Below, in pieces: positions 25,142 through 34,069 of a stretch of DNA of 64,000 nt. The notes under the pieces were generated by a model. That model was not told the origin of the DNA, made no database searches, and was given only the letters and a program-made list of their open reading frames with translations. Within the stretch, counting starts at the first letter, position 1; the number at the start of each line of letters is the position of its first letter. This DNA comes from Rhizobium oryziradicis. GTDB lineage: Bacteria; Pseudomonadota; Alphaproteobacteria; Rhizobiales; Rhizobiaceae. The position numbers and the translations under genes were made by a program. Location: contig NZ_MKIM01000025.1 in NCBI RefSeq assembly GCF_001939045.1, positions 243,707-307,706 on the forward strand, written 5' to 3'.

Positions 25142-26638
25142 TTATCGATTGGCTCCCATGAGCTTGGAGCGGATCATGTTGGAAATGCCGTCAAACAAAA
25201 ACACCACCAGCAGGATCAGCAACACCATATAGCAGACATTTTCCCAGTTCTGATTGGTGCGCATGGCTTCCCACAGTTTCAGGCCAATGCCCCCTGCCCC
25301 AACCGCGCCAATAATGGTGGCGGAACGGGTGTTGGATTCCCAAAAATACAAAGCCTGCGATACAAACACCGGCAAGACTTGGGGAAGCACGCCAAAACGT
25401 TGCACATTCAAAGGCGATGCGCCCACCGATTTAATACCCTCGCGCTGCTTGTCATCGATGTTTTCCAGCGCTTCGGAATAGAGTTTTCCCAATGTGCCGG
25501 TGTCGGTGAAAAAGATGGCCGAGATGCCCGCAAGCGGCCCGGGGCCAAAAGCGCGGGTGAAAAACAGCGCCCAGATCAGCATATCGACTGAGCGTAAAAA
25601 GTCGAAGAAACGCTTGGTGATCTGATTGAGCGGTCTGTTGCGGGTGATATTGCGCGCGGCAATAAAGGACAATGGAAAGGACAGGATGGTGGCAAAGAGA
25701 GTGCCAACAAAGGCCATCACCAGTGTTTGCGCAAGCTTGGTCCATACATCCAGATGCTGCCACGACGGATTGTAGAGAATATCATTCCAGGCCAGAGACA
25801 GATTGGATTGGCTGGGATCAAGCCGCGCACCTGTGGTCACCAGGCCAAACACCTCGCTTGCCGATTTGCCAAAAAATGCCGAATTGGTATCGAAGAAAAA
25901 ATTGGCCCAGCCAAAGAACCGATTGCGCACCCGCACACGATCGGAACTGATATCGGCCCAGCCATGCATGCCGAAATAGGCCATCACCCGCCCGCCGCGC
26001 TCACGTTGCTCGACCCATTGTGGCAGGGAGCCATTGGCCAGAACAGCGTCCGCTTTGCGATCAAGCGTCAACACGACTTTTTCAGAGCCGCGCACCAACA
26101 CCACCTGCGACGGCGTCACCTCGACCGTGGCTTGCGCGCCAAGGCGCACCAATGCGTCAGTGATCACCTCTTCGCGGCGCGTTACGGGCGCAGTTTGCGC
26201 TTCAACCTCCGCCGTTTTCGGGGCAGCACTCATGAAGTTGAAGGCCGAGCTTTTGGCAGCCGGTGCCGGAGCGGTCGTGGCTGGGGCCTGCTCGGTGCGC
26301 GTCATCATCTCTTTTTTGGTCGTCAGCCAATCGGGATTGGGGTTTGGACCAATGGGATCGAAGCGCGAATAATTGATGCTCATCGCCCCGTCGGCATCAA
26401 TATTGATCTCGGGGCGGATTTCATAGGACACCCAGTCGGCGACATAATTGCCGGCAATGCCCCAATTGGCCGTTGACATCACCTTGCCAACCGCAAAAAA
26501 CCACCAGCAAAACACCAGATAGAGAAGAACGGCACCGACCACGAACGGCAATCGGTAGCGCTGCCAAAGGCTGCGGCGAAAGATTTCGGGATGCCTTGCG
26601 GCAATGCGATCCATTTCTGCGGCATCATACATGGTCAT
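25142..26638 (-). CDS. phnE: Phosphonate ABC transporter permease PhnE (large form)
   Basis: Inner-membrane permease of 498 residues, well above the 260-320 of ordinary PhnE. One transmembrane helix (about 29-49) is followed by some 240 residues predicted outside the membrane, with an Ala/Pro/Thr-rich stretch near 118-155. The BPD_transp_1 core follows (about 300-490): RNITRNRPLNQITKRFFDFL, then the EAA loop with EALENIDDKQREGIKSVGAS, and GAVGAGGIGLKL. It partners phnE1 9 nt upstream to form the channel used with PhnC and PhnD. GAGGA lies 7 nt before the ATG. The extracytoplasmic domain is of unknown function. Confidence 0.92.
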   Translation of the reverse strand: MTMYDAAEMDRIAARHPEIFRRSLWQRYRLPFVVGAVLLYLVFCWWFFAVGKVMSTANWGIAGNYVADWVSYEIRPEINIDADGAMSINYSRFDPIGPNPNPDWLTTKKEMMTRTEQAPATTAPAPAAKSSAFNFMSAAPKTAEVEAQTAPVTRREEVITDALVRLGAQATVEVTPSQVVLVRGSEKVVLTLDRKADAVLANGSLPQWVEQRERGGRVMAYFGMHGWADISSDRVRVRNRFFGWANFFFDTNSAFFGKSASEVFGLVTTGARLDPSQSNLSLAWNDILYNPSWQHLDVWTKLAQTLVMAFVGTLFATILSFPLSFIAARNITRNRPLNQITKRFFDFLRSVDMLIWALFFTRAFGPGPLAGISAIFFTDTGTLGKLYSEALENIDDKQREGIKSVGASPLNVQRFGVLPQVLPVFVSQALYFWESNTRSATIIGAVGAGGIGLKLWEAMRTNQNWENVCYMVLLILLVVFLFDGISNMIRSKLMGANR

Positions 26639-26647
26639 GGCAATTCC

Positions 26648-27610
26648 TCAGGCGACAGCGTGAAACGCTTGCTCACCAACGAGCTTGCGCCGCAACCAGG
26701 CCGAAAACTGATCAACAGCAATCACGGTGGACAACAGCAGAATGATAATGGCTATGGTTTTGGCGGCATGGCCCTGGCTGATCGACAGCCGCAGCGGCTC
26801 ACCAATACCGCCGCCACCGACCGCACCAATAATGGTGGAGGCGCGCACATTGATTTCCAGCCGCATCAGGGCGTAGCTGATAAAATTGGGCATGACCTGC
26901 GGCACAATACCAAACCGCACCCGCTCCAACCAATTGCCACCCACGGCACGAAGCCCTTCATCCGGCTTCATATCGGCATTTTCAACCACTTCGAAAAATA
27001 GCTTGCCCAGCGCACCAATGGTGTGGACCGAAACGGCAATCATGGCCGGAATGGGACCAATCGACAGAATGGCAAGGCAAAACCCGGCAATGACCACTTC
27101 GGGAAAAGCGCGCAACAGCTCCATAAGCCTGCGCACCGGCCAGCGGATCCACCGACTGGGCATCATGTTGTTTGCTGCCATAAAGCTGAAGCAAAAGCCA
27201 AATAGGCCACCCAACAGGGTAGAGACGATGGCAATGTTCAGCGTCTCCAGCATTTTGTAGAAGTATTTCGGAATGTAGAAGTCGTGGGTAATATAGAGCC
27301 GACCTTCGGTATAGCTATATTTCAAACTGCCATCATCATAGGGTGATGGCAAATCAAACATCGCGCGCCAGATCTCCATGCCGTCACGCGGAATCAGCGT
27401 TTCGGTAAAATCCAGCACATGCGGCAGACGGTTTAAAAATTTGCCTGAATTGGTCTCATTGGCAAACCAGAGCGAGCCTGACAAGGCAAACAGCAGCACC
27501 AAAACCCCGATCAGCGTATAGAGCCGCCGGGTTTTGGCCAGCCCATTCCAGTGCTGCTCTATCAAGGCGGCACGGTCACTCAGCACAGGCAGTTTCGCAG
27601 ATGGGCTCAT
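26648..27610 (-). CDS. phnE: Phosphonate ABC transporter permease PhnE
   Basis: Permease of 320 residues with an N-terminal membrane helix (about 27-48), a periplasmic stretch of about 80 residues (LPHVLDFTETLIPRDGMEIW), and a core of five or more helices. The core has the EAA-type loop ENADMKPDEGLRAVGGNW and the motif GAVGGGGIGEPL. It pairs with the larger phnE2 encoded just downstream. Start MSPSAKLPVL was chosen over an upstream frame because GAAGAG precedes it and the earlier codons overlap the terminator-like hairpin. Confidence 0.93.
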   Translation of the reverse strand: MSPSAKLPVLSDRAALIEQHWNGLAKTRRLYTLIGVLVLLFALSGSLWFANETNSGKFLNRLPHVLDFTETLIPRDGMEIWRAMFDLPSPYDDGSLKYSYTEGRLYITHDFYIPKYFYKMLETLNIAIVSTLLGGLFGFCFSFMAANNMMPSRWIRWPVRRLMELLRAFPEVVIAGFCLAILSIGPIPAMIAVSVHTIGALGKLFFEVVENADMKPDEGLRAVGGNWLERVRFGIVPQVMPNFISYALMRLEINVRASTIIGAVGGGGIGEPLRLSISQGHAAKTIAIIILLLSTVIAVDQFSAWLRRKLVGEQAFHAVA

Positions 27611-27634
27611 CGGCTCTTCTTTGGCATCTGTTGG

Positions 27635-27671
27635 AAAAAAAGAGCCGCCGGTCACGATCCCCACCGGCGGC
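27635..27671 (-). terminator. Intercistronic terminator-like hairpin between phnD1 and phnE1
   Basis: On the minus strand GCCGCCGGT (27663-27671) and ACCGGCGGC (27644-27652) form a perfect 9-bp stem with a 10-nt loop, followed by TCTTTTTTT. It follows the phnD1 stop by about 20 nt and would lower expression of the permeases relative to the binding protein. Confidence 0.8.
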
Positions 27672-27692
27672 CAAGGTGTTTATGAAAAGCGA

Positions 27693-28601
27693 TCAGCCGC
27701 CGATTGTGGCCTTGCGCGCATCAATCACAGGCTTGTAGAAATCGACATTCACGTCCGCATAGCCCTTGTAATCGCCGCCTTCGATAGCAGAGAAGCAAGC
27801 AGCATCGGTCTTTGGCAATGCCTTGAAGAAGGCTGTTACCTTGGCCTTCATCTCCGGGCTGATGGATGAGCGGATCACCAGCGGACCATTCGGGATCAGC
27901 GGCGACTTCCACAATTCAACCAGATCGGCCATGTTGAGAATGCCCTTGTCGACCATCTTGCGCAGGTTGCCGGATGTGTAACCATCCTTGAAATCGCCAA
28001 CGCCGGAGCCAAAGGTGGTGCCAGCATCAAAAGTGCCCTTCAGCACTTCGAGAACCAGATTTTCATGGCCGCCGCCAAAACCGGTGGAGGCAACATAAGA
28101 CTTCACCGGAACGCCACCGAGCGCTTCAGGCAGCGTCACAGTCGGGATCAGATAGCCAGAGGTGCTGTCTGGATCGGCAAAGCCGAGCTTCTTGCCCTTG
28201 ATGTCTGTCACCTTGGTCATGCCGCTGTCCTTGCGGGCGACCATGATGGAATAGTAGCCCATGGAGCCGTCGGTCTGCACCGTGGTCAGAATTGGCTCAA
28301 CTGCCTTTGGATTGGCCAGATAGGCCTTGGCATAGCCGGACGCACCAAGCTCTGCAAAATCCAGCGTGCCGCCGAGCAGACCTTGAATCACGCCATCATA
28401 ATCGGAAGCCGGGAACATCGACACCTTCTCGAAGCCGAATTCCTTTTTCAGATCATCCGACAAGCACTGAAAGTTGCGCAGACGGTCGGCTTCGTTTTCA
28501 CCACCCAGAATGCCGATACGGAATTCCTTGAGGTCTGCGGCAGCAGCAATGCCAGACAGCGACAACAGCGTCACAGAGGCAAGCAGGATCTTCTTCAACA
28601 T
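27693..28601 (-). CDS. phnD: Phosphonate-binding periplasmic protein PhnD, copy 1
   Basis: High-affinity phosphonate receptor of the ABC importer, 302 residues with a signal peptide cut after IAAA near residue 21. The mature part starts DLKEFRIGILGGENEADR, and the ligand-pocket segments PASDYDGVIQGLLGG, GSMGYYSIMVARKDSG and STGFGGGHENL are typical of PhnD. AGGAGAGAG lies close to the ATG, and a CCGGCTT/AAGCCGG palindrome lies just upstream. It is about three quarters identical by eye to the second phnD copy beyond phnC, so the pair arose by duplication and may differ in ligand preference. Confidence 0.95.
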   Translation of the reverse strand: MLKKILLASVTLLSLSGIAAAADLKEFRIGILGGENEADRLRNFQCLSDDLKKEFGFEKVSMFPASDYDGVIQGLLGGTLDFAELGASGYAKAYLANPKAVEPILTTVQTDGSMGYYSIMVARKDSGMTKVTDIKGKKLGFADPDSTSGYLIPTVTLPEALGGVPVKSYVASTGFGGGHENLVLEVLKGTFDAGTTFGSGVGDFKDGYTSGNLRKMVDKGILNMADLVELWKSPLIPNGPLVIRSSISPEMKAKVTAFFKALPKTDAACFSAIEGGDYKGYADVNVDFYKPVIDARKATIGG

Positions 28602-28697
28602 GGTCTCTCTCCTGATTTTCCGGCTTTAAGCCGGTCACGTAGCTTTAGAAAAATTAAGCCTTTGACGCGGGCGGCGAACCTTATGCCTGAGCGATGC

Positions 28698-29552
28698 TCA
28701 ATGGGCCGAGACCACCATGGTGGTGGGGGAGGATAGGGAATTGTCACTCGCGATTTTGGTGGCTGGCGTGCGAATGGCGGTCGAGGTCATGCTTTCGTCG
28801 ATCTCATTGCCATCATGACCTGCGCCGTAAATCGCTCTTACGGCATCTGCATCAAGATCTTCCGGGCCACCATCAAACACAACACGACCACCTGACATGC
28901 CGATGATGCGCTCGCAATAGGCGCGCGCCGTATCCAGCGTATGCAGATTGGTGATCACGGTAATGCCTTCGCGCTCATTGATATCGCGCAACGAATCCAT
29001 CACGATCTTGGCGTTCAGCGGGTCCAGCGAGGCAATAGGCTCATCGGCCAACAGCATTTTCGGGGCCTGCATCAAGGCGCGGGCGATGGCGACACGCTGC
29101 TGCTGGCCACCCGAAAGCGTGCCTGCGGCCTGCAGAGCCGTTTGCTCAATGCCCAGACGCTCCAGCGCCGCAATCGCCATAATCCGCTCTTCGCGGGTAA
29201 AAATACTCAAGAGGCTCAACAGGGTGGAGCGGTGATTGAGCCGTCCCAACATCACATTGGTCAACACATCGAGACGCGGAACCAGATTGAACTGCTGAAA
29301 GATCATGGCGCAATCGCGCTGCCAATGGCGCAAGGCTGCACCATGCAAGCGCGACACCTCAACCTCGCCAAAACGGATGGAGCCAGATGTGGGATCCGCC
29401 AGGCGATTGATCATGCGAAGCAATGTCGACTTCCCGGCACCAGAACGGCCAATAACGCCAACCATCTGACCATGCGGAATTGACAGCGAAACGCTATCCA
29501 CTGCGGTCTTTTCACCGAAACGCCGCGTCACGTCCGTGAGTTCAAACTTCAT
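28698..29552 (-). CDS. phnC: Phosphonate ABC transporter ATPase PhnC
   Basis: Cytoplasmic ATPase of 284 residues that powers phosphonate import. Walker A is GRSGAGKST, the Q-loop is FQQFNL, the signature LSGGQQQR is followed by Walker B LLADEP, and the switch His is in NLHTLD. The last 30 residues (after the [10 protein letters not shown] motif) are Ser/Thr-rich and not part of the ATPase fold. Start [12 protein letters not shown] is at the usual PhnC N-terminus; the 52 in-frame codons before it lie in an AT-rich gap and lack family similarity. It is placed between the two phnD copies. Confidence 0.95.
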   Translation of the reverse strand: MKFELTDVTRRFGEKTAVDSVSLSIPHGQMVGVIGRSGAGKSTLLRMINRLADPTSGSIRFGEVEVSRLHGAALRHWQRDCAMIFQQFNLVPRLDVLTNVMLGRLNHRSTLLSLLSIFTREERIMAIAALERLGIEQTALQAAGTLSGGQQQRVAIARALMQAPKMLLADEPIASLDPLNAKIVMDSLRDINEREGITVITNLHTLDTARAYCERIIGMSGGRVVFDGGPEDLDADAVRAIYGAGHDGNEIDESMTSTAIRTPATKIASDNSLSSPTTMVVSAH

Positions 29553-29685
29553 TCTGCTTCTTCTTTTGGCTTCATGTCTTACCCAAGACCGTCTTACTGA
29601 AACCCGATGAAGTGGAAATGTCAGTTCTGTGAAATATTTATAAATGTATTTAGGGTTGTGAGCATCATACTTCAGAGAGAAAGAA

Positions 29686-29725
29686 GATCGTGCACCATCG
29701 GCAATCATGATTGCGATCGTGCACA
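29686..29725. promoter_or_regulatory. Direct repeats flanking a perfect palindrome upstream of phnC
   Basis: GATCGTGCAC occurs at 29686-29695 and again at 29716-29725, exactly 30 bp apart. Between them GCAATCATGATTGC (29702-29715) is a perfect 14-nt palindrome. The arrangement, on one face of the helix, suggests a protein-binding site in the phnD2-phnC gap. No T tract follows, so it is not a standard terminator. Confidence 0.4.
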
Positions 29726-29745
29726 GCCTTACATTTCATGACACT

Positions 29746-30654
29746 TCATCCGCCAATAATGGTTTTTCTTGCGTCAATGACCGGCTTGTAGAAATCTGAA
29801 TTAACTTCGGTATAACCCTTGAAGTCACCACCTTGAATTGCAGAAAAGCAGGCGCGATCCTTTGTCGGCAGCGCCAGCATGAAGGCCTTGAACCTGGCCT
29901 TGAGGTCTGCGCTTAAAGCGGAGCGCACCACCAAAGGCGAGTTGGGAACCATGGGCGAGCGCCACAGCTCGACAAGATCATCCATATTGAGAATGCCCTT
30001 ATCGACCATTTTTCGCAAATTGCCTGAAGTGTAGCCATCCTTGAAATTGCCGATGCCCGAACCGTAGGTCGTCCCGGCGTCAAATGTTCCCTTTAGAATT
30101 TCGAGGATCAGATTCTCATGGCCTCCGCCAAACCCGGTTGACGCCACATAATCTTTCACAGCCACCCCACCAAAAGCGGCTGGCAATGTCGCCAAGGGAA
30201 TCAGATAGCCCGCTGTGGAGTCCGGATCAGAAAAGCCCAGTTTTTTGCCTTTCATGTCGGTGGCTTTGGTCATGCCGCTGTCTTTGCGCGCAACCATGAT
30301 GGAATAATAGCCCATGGAGCCATCCACCTGAATGGTCGTCAAAATCGGCTCAACCGCCTTGGGATCCTTGAGATAGGTTTTCGCATAGCCCGATGCACCG
30401 ATTTCCGCGTAATCAAGGGTGCCGCCCAGCAGCCCTTGAATCACGGCATCATAATCGGAGGCAGGAAAAAGTTTGACGTCTTCAAAGCCCAGGGCCGTCT
30501 TCAAATCATCGGCCAGGCACTGGTAATTGCGCAAGCGATCCGCTTCATTTTCGCCACCAATCAGGCCAATGCGGAATATTTTGGGGTCTTGCGCCTGCGC
30601 CGCCGAGTTCAACGCCAGAAGTGACGCGGTGACAAGCATTGCGATTTTCAACAT
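29746..30654 (-). CDS. phnD: Phosphonate-binding periplasmic protein PhnD, copy 2
   Basis: Second PhnD of 302 residues with signal peptide (cleavage after AQA near residue 21) and mature start DPKIFRIGLIGGENEADR. Pocket segments match copy 1 (PASDYDAVIQGLLGG, GSMGYYSIMVARKDSG, STGFGGGHENL), but codon use and many surface residues differ, so it is an old duplication rather than an assembly artefact. It is preceded by a 201-nt AT-rich gap likely to contain a promoter. In that gap ATGACAG and TTACAG lie only 8 nt apart, which is too close for a standard PHO box. Confidence 0.94.
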   Translation of the reverse strand: MLKIAMLVTASLLALNSAAQAQDPKIFRIGLIGGENEADRLRNYQCLADDLKTALGFEDVKLFPASDYDAVIQGLLGGTLDYAEIGASGYAKTYLKDPKAVEPILTTIQVDGSMGYYSIMVARKDSGMTKATDMKGKKLGFSDPDSTAGYLIPLATLPAAFGGVAVKDYVASTGFGGGHENLILEILKGTFDAGTTYGSGIGNFKDGYTSGNLRKMVDKGILNMDDLVELWRSPMVPNSPLVVRSALSADLKARFKAFMLALPTKDRACFSAIQGGDFKGYTEVNSDFYKPVIDARKTIIGG

Positions 30655-30855
30655 CGATTTCTCACTCCATCACATCTTTTCCAACAAACGTGATGACAGC
30701 GTTACAGAAATCAAAAAAAATAAAACAAACCTGAAGTTATAAAAAAATTACGAAATAAATTTATAAATATGACTCTAACTCAATCTTCGATTTTGATGAT
30801 TTTATATATCCAAATATATTTTTTAAATCAGAACGTCATCAAAGCTGAATCCTTT

Positions 30856-31485
30856 TCAGGACGCATATTTTAGCACAAATTCCTCGCCGCTCAGGGTGCG
30901 AAAATCAGCCAATGCGTGAAACAACTGTTCGTGCGACCAATCCCACCAGGCAAGCTTTTCCATAGCCGCTGCAACCTCAGGCGCAAAACGCGGCTTGATG
31001 GGCTTTGCGGGAACGCCACCCACGATGGTGTAAGGCTCCACCGATTTGGAAACCACGGCCCCGGCCCCAATCACGGCACCATTGCCAATGCGCACACCCG
31101 GCAGGATGGTGGCACCATGGCCAATCCAGACATCATGGCCAATCACCACGCGGTTTTCGCGCCGCCAGGCGAAGAAATCCTCTTCCATATCCGCGCCATC
31201 AAAATAATCGGCGGCGCGATAGGTAAAGTGGTGCAGCGTGGCCCGCCATGTCGGGTGATTGGTGGCATTGATGCGTACACTGGCGGCGATATTGGCAAAT
31301 TTGCCAATGGTTGCGCACCAGATGGCCCCATCCTGCATGATATAGGAGTAATCGCCCATCTCCACCTCATCAAGGCGGCACCGCTCTGACACTTCGGTAT
31401 AGCGGCCAAGGGTGGCGTTGTGCACGCTGGCGGTTGCGTGAATATAAGGGGTCAATCCCAGTTTTCGGCCAGGTTTACGGGTCAT
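30856..31485 (-). CDS. Hexapeptide-repeat transferase of phosphonate operons
   Basis: Protein of 209 residues with a left-handed parallel beta-helix formed by hexapeptide repeats (IHATASVHNATLGRYTEV near the start; VVIGHDVWIGHGATILPGV and IGNGAVIGAGAVV further on). It matches the group of DapH/CatB-like acyltransferases linked to phosphonate operons. E. coli instead has PhnO, an unrelated aminoalkylphosphonate N-acetyltransferase; this protein may acetylate phosphonate or phosphono-ribosyl intermediates, but the substrate is not established. Its ATG overlaps the phnL stop (ATGA), so the two are coupled. Confidence 0.88.
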   Translation of the reverse strand: MTRKPGRKLGLTPYIHATASVHNATLGRYTEVSERCRLDEVEMGDYSYIMQDGAIWCATIGKFANIAASVRINATNHPTWRATLHHFTYRAADYFDGADMEEDFFAWRRENRVVIGHDVWIGHGATILPGVRIGNGAVIGAGAVVSKSVEPYTIVGGVPAKPIKPRFAPEVAAAMEKLAWWDWSHEQLFHALADFRTLSGEEFVLKYAS

Positions 31486-32189
31486 GCTGCCATCGTCCTT
31501 GGTGAAAATTGCGAAACATCCAAAATTGTATCAGCCACCAGCGCCCGCACTTCCTCGTCATGGAAAATGCCCAGCATGGCGACGCCCTCAGCCTTCTTCT
31601 GGCGGATCAGCTCCACCACCACGGCCCGGTTTTGCGCATCAAGCGACGCCGTTGGCTCGTCCAGCAGCAAGATAGAGTGATCGGTGATAAAGCCACGGGC
31701 GATATTGACCCGCTGCTGCTCGCCACCGGAGAAGGTGGCCGGTGGCAATTGCCACAGATCTTTCGGCAGGTTGAGGCGTGCCAGCAAATCAGAGGCGCGA
31801 TTGCGAGCCTCTTCTTGTACCACGCCGCGCATGGTCAGAGGTTCTGCCACCACATCCAGCGCTGAGACGCGCGGAACGGTGCGCAAAAACTGGCTGACAT
31901 AGCCCATGCTATCACGGCGTATCTCCAGAATAGTGCGTGGCTCAGTCTTGGCGAGGTCGACAATCGTGCCGTGATGCTTGACCAGAATCTGACCACTATC
32001 GACAACATAATTGCCGTAGAGCATTTTCAAGATCGAGCTTTTCCCCACGCCAGAGGGGCCGCCCAGCACGCTGCAGGTGCCACTGGCCACCGAAAAATTG
32101 ACATTGCGCACCACCGGCAAAACCAGGCCATCACGCAGATGCATGGTGAAGCTTTTGCAAACGTCCGAAACAATAAGAGGTGTAGGCAT
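31482..32189 (-). CDS. phnL: C-P lyase complex ATP-binding protein PhnL
   Basis: ABC-type ATPase of 235 residues without a membrane partner. With PhnI it takes part in formation of the N-glycosidic phosphonate-ribose intermediate or in remodelling the PhnGHIJ core. Walker A is GPSGVGKSS, the signature is FSGGEQQR and Walker B LLLDEP, followed by DEEVRALVAD at the switch region. It is 13 nt downstream of phnK and overlaps the transferase gene by 4 nt. Confidence 0.95.
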   Translation of the reverse strand: MPTPLIVSDVCKSFTMHLRDGLVLPVVRNVNFSVASGTCSVLGGPSGVGKSSILKMLYGNYVVDSGQILVKHHGTIVDLAKTEPRTILEIRRDSMGYVSQFLRTVPRVSALDVVAEPLTMRGVVQEEARNRASDLLARLNLPKDLWQLPPATFSGGEQQRVNIARGFITDHSILLLDEPTASLDAQNRAVVVELIRQKKAEGVAMLGIFHDEEVRALVADTILDVSQFSPRTMAA

Positions 32190-32202
32190 GGTGTTTTTCC
32201 AA

Positions 32203-32979
32203 TCAAACCTGCAGGATTGAAGACACGAGAAGCTGGGTGTAGGGCTGCTGCGGATCGTCCAGCACCCGGTCGGTCAGGCCGTGCTCGATCACCTGGCCAT
32301 CCTTCATCACCATCATGCGGTGCGAAAGCAGACGGGCCACCGCCAGATCATGGGTGACAACAATGGCTGACAAGCCGAGATCGGCCACCAGCCCGCGCAC
32401 CAGATCGAGCAATCTGGCCTGCACCGATACATCCAGCCCGCCGGTCGGCTCATCCATGAACACAAGCCGTGGGCTGGTCACCAGATTGCGGGCGATTTGC
32501 AGGCGCTGGCGCATACCACCGGAAAAGGCGCGTGGCTGGTCATCAATGCGGTCTGCGGCAATTTCCACCCGCTCCAGCCAATCCGTAGCGGTTGCGCGAA
32601 TGCGGCCGTAATGACGATCACCGATCGCCATCAGGCGCTCGCCGACATTGGCCCCGGCCGACACCGTCATGCGCAGGCCATCGGCCGGGTTTTGATGCAC
32701 AAAGCCCCAATCGGTGCGCATCAAAAAGCGGCGCTCGGCCTCACTCATATGGTAAAGGTCGCGATATTGACCATCACGCATATGATATTCGACGCTGCCG
32801 GTGGTCGGCATCAACCGGGTCGAGAGGCACGACAGCAGCGTGGTTTTGCCAGAGCCGGATTCGCCAACAATGGCCAGCACTTCGCCCGGCCACAAGTCAA
32901 ACGACACCTGGGCGCAGCCGGTGCGGCGGCCATAATATTTGGACAGGTCACGGACCTTCAACAGCGGTTGATCGCTCAT
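32203..32979 (-). CDS. phnK: C-P lyase complex ATP-binding protein PhnK
   Basis: ABC-type ATPase of 258 residues that docks on the PhnGHIJ core. Walker A is [10 protein letters not shown], the signature FSGGMRQRLQIARNL, Walker B LVFMDEP and switch His in VVTHDLAV. It carries the PhnK-specific insert RDGQYRDLYHMSEAERR between Walker A and the Q-loop. Its ATG overlaps the phnJ stop codon (ATGA). Confidence 0.96.
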   Translation of the reverse strand: MSDQPLLKVRDLSKYYGRRTGCAQVSFDLWPGEVLAIVGESGSGKTTLLSCLSTRLMPTTGSVEYHMRDGQYRDLYHMSEAERRFLMRTDWGFVHQNPADGLRMTVSAGANVGERLMAIGDRHYGRIRATATDWLERVEIAADRIDDQPRAFSGGMRQRLQIARNLVTSPRLVFMDEPTGGLDVSVQARLLDLVRGLVADLGLSAIVVTHDLAVARLLSHRMMVMKDGQVIEHGLTDRVLDDPQQPYTQLLVSSILQV

Positions 32980-33902
32980 GCTACAATCTCCCCGCCCGAA
33001 ACCCGAGCAACCAAAGCCTCATCTGCCAGCATCTCACCACGATGGCCGTTGGCGCGCCGATCCTCGCAGTGATCGGTGTCGGAGCAGACAAACATCCGCC
33101 CGCCCCTGTCATCCAGAATAACCTCATCGAGATAGACATTATGGGCACCACACAGCGCGCAGGGCTTATCAAAGCTCTGGACTTCAAACGGATGATCCTC
33201 AAAATCGAGGCTGACCACCTGCGTGTAAGGCGGCACCGCATAAATGCGCTTTTCGCGACCTGCGCCAAACAGCTGCAAAGCCTCGGACATATGCATTTTC
33301 GGATTGTCAAACTTCGGCGTTGGCGATGGGTCCATCACATAGCGGCCCGCCACTTTCACCGGATAGGCGTAGGTGGTGGCAATGCGGCCATTGCGGGCGA
33401 TATCCTCATAGAGCTTCACATGCATAAGGCCATATTCGGCCAAAGCGTGCATTTGCCGGGTCTCAGTCTCGCGCGGCTCCAGAAAGCGCAAAGGTTCGGG
33501 GATTGGTACCTGATAGACCAGCACCTGCCCCTCGCTCAACGTTTCCTCAGGAATGCGGTGGCGGGTCTGGATGATGGTGGCATCCCTGGTGTGGGTGGTG
33601 ACTGCCACGTTGGCGACCTTTTGGAAAAAGGCGCGGATCGAGACGGCATTGGTGGTGTCGTCGGCACCCTGATCGATCACCTTGAGCACATCATCCGGGC
33701 CTAGAATGGCAGCGGTGACCTGCACGCCGCCGGTGCCCCAGCCGTAGGGCATGGGCATTTCGCGGCTGGCAAACGGCACCTGATAGCCCGGAATAGCGAT
33801 GGCTTTGAGAATAGCCCGGCGGATCATCCGCTTGGTCTGTTCATCCAGATAAGCAAAATTATATTTTGCTAAATCAGCAGTTCTTGGAACTTCTGTAATC
33901 AT
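32976..33902 (-). CDS. phnJ: Carbon-phosphorus lyase core subunit PhnJ
   Basis: Radical-SAM enzyme of 308 residues that cleaves the C-P bond of 5-phosphoribosyl-1-phosphonate, giving the alkane and ribose 1,2-cyclic phosphate 5-phosphate. The four cysteines Cys248, Cys251, Cys273 and Cys279 (CALC, FVC, DHC) have exactly the spacing of E. coli Cys241/244/266/272. Three would bind the Fe4S4 cluster and the fourth would serve as the thiyl radical, so the enzyme should be active. Conserved segments include GYQVPFASREMPMPYGWGTG near the N-terminus. AAGG lies 8-9 nt before the ATG. Confidence 0.97.
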   Translation of the reverse strand: MITEVPRTADLAKYNFAYLDEQTKRMIRRAILKAIAIPGYQVPFASREMPMPYGWGTGGVQVTAAILGPDDVLKVIDQGADDTTNAVSIRAFFQKVANVAVTTHTRDATIIQTRHRIPEETLSEGQVLVYQVPIPEPLRFLEPRETETRQMHALAEYGLMHVKLYEDIARNGRIATTYAYPVKVAGRYVMDPSPTPKFDNPKMHMSEALQLFGAGREKRIYAVPPYTQVVSLDFEDHPFEVQSFDKPCALCGAHNVYLDEVILDDRGGRMFVCSDTDHCEDRRANGHRGEMLADEALVARVSGGEIVA

Positions 33903-33944
33903 TTTGCGTTACCTTCTGGCAAACAAAAAACAGGGAGAAGACTC

Positions 33945-34034
33945 ATGGAAATCGAAATGATGTTCGCCATCTTCATCGCCCTTATGCTCGGTATGACGAC
34001 GCTTTGTGCCTTCTGGTATGCAGACCACGATTGA
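33945..34034 (+). CDS. Possible 29-residue membrane miniprotein opposite the phn operon
   Basis: A short frame on the strand opposite to phnI and phnJ, inside their 167-nt gap, reads MEIEMMFAIFIALMLGM with one hydrophobic helix and an acidic end (YADHD). It is preceded by AGGGAG 7 nt before the ATG, as good a ribosome binding site as any in the window. I know no family for it. It could be a real miniprotein expressed from its own promoter, or chance; the strong ribosome binding site and helix composition favour a gene. Confidence 0.42.
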   Translation: MEIEMMFAIFIALMLGMTTLCAFWYADHD

Positions 34035-34069
34035 GAGCCCGTCCCAGAATCGACAATTCTTGAACAGGC

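Noticed and set aside
27693-30654. Two phnD genes as an assembly duplication
   Set aside because: The copies differ at many codons and in about a quarter of their residues, so they are true paralogues.
30691-30707. Possible PHO box upstream of phnD2
   Set aside because: ATGACAG and TTACAG are only 8 nt apart instead of 11, and no third half-site completes the pattern.
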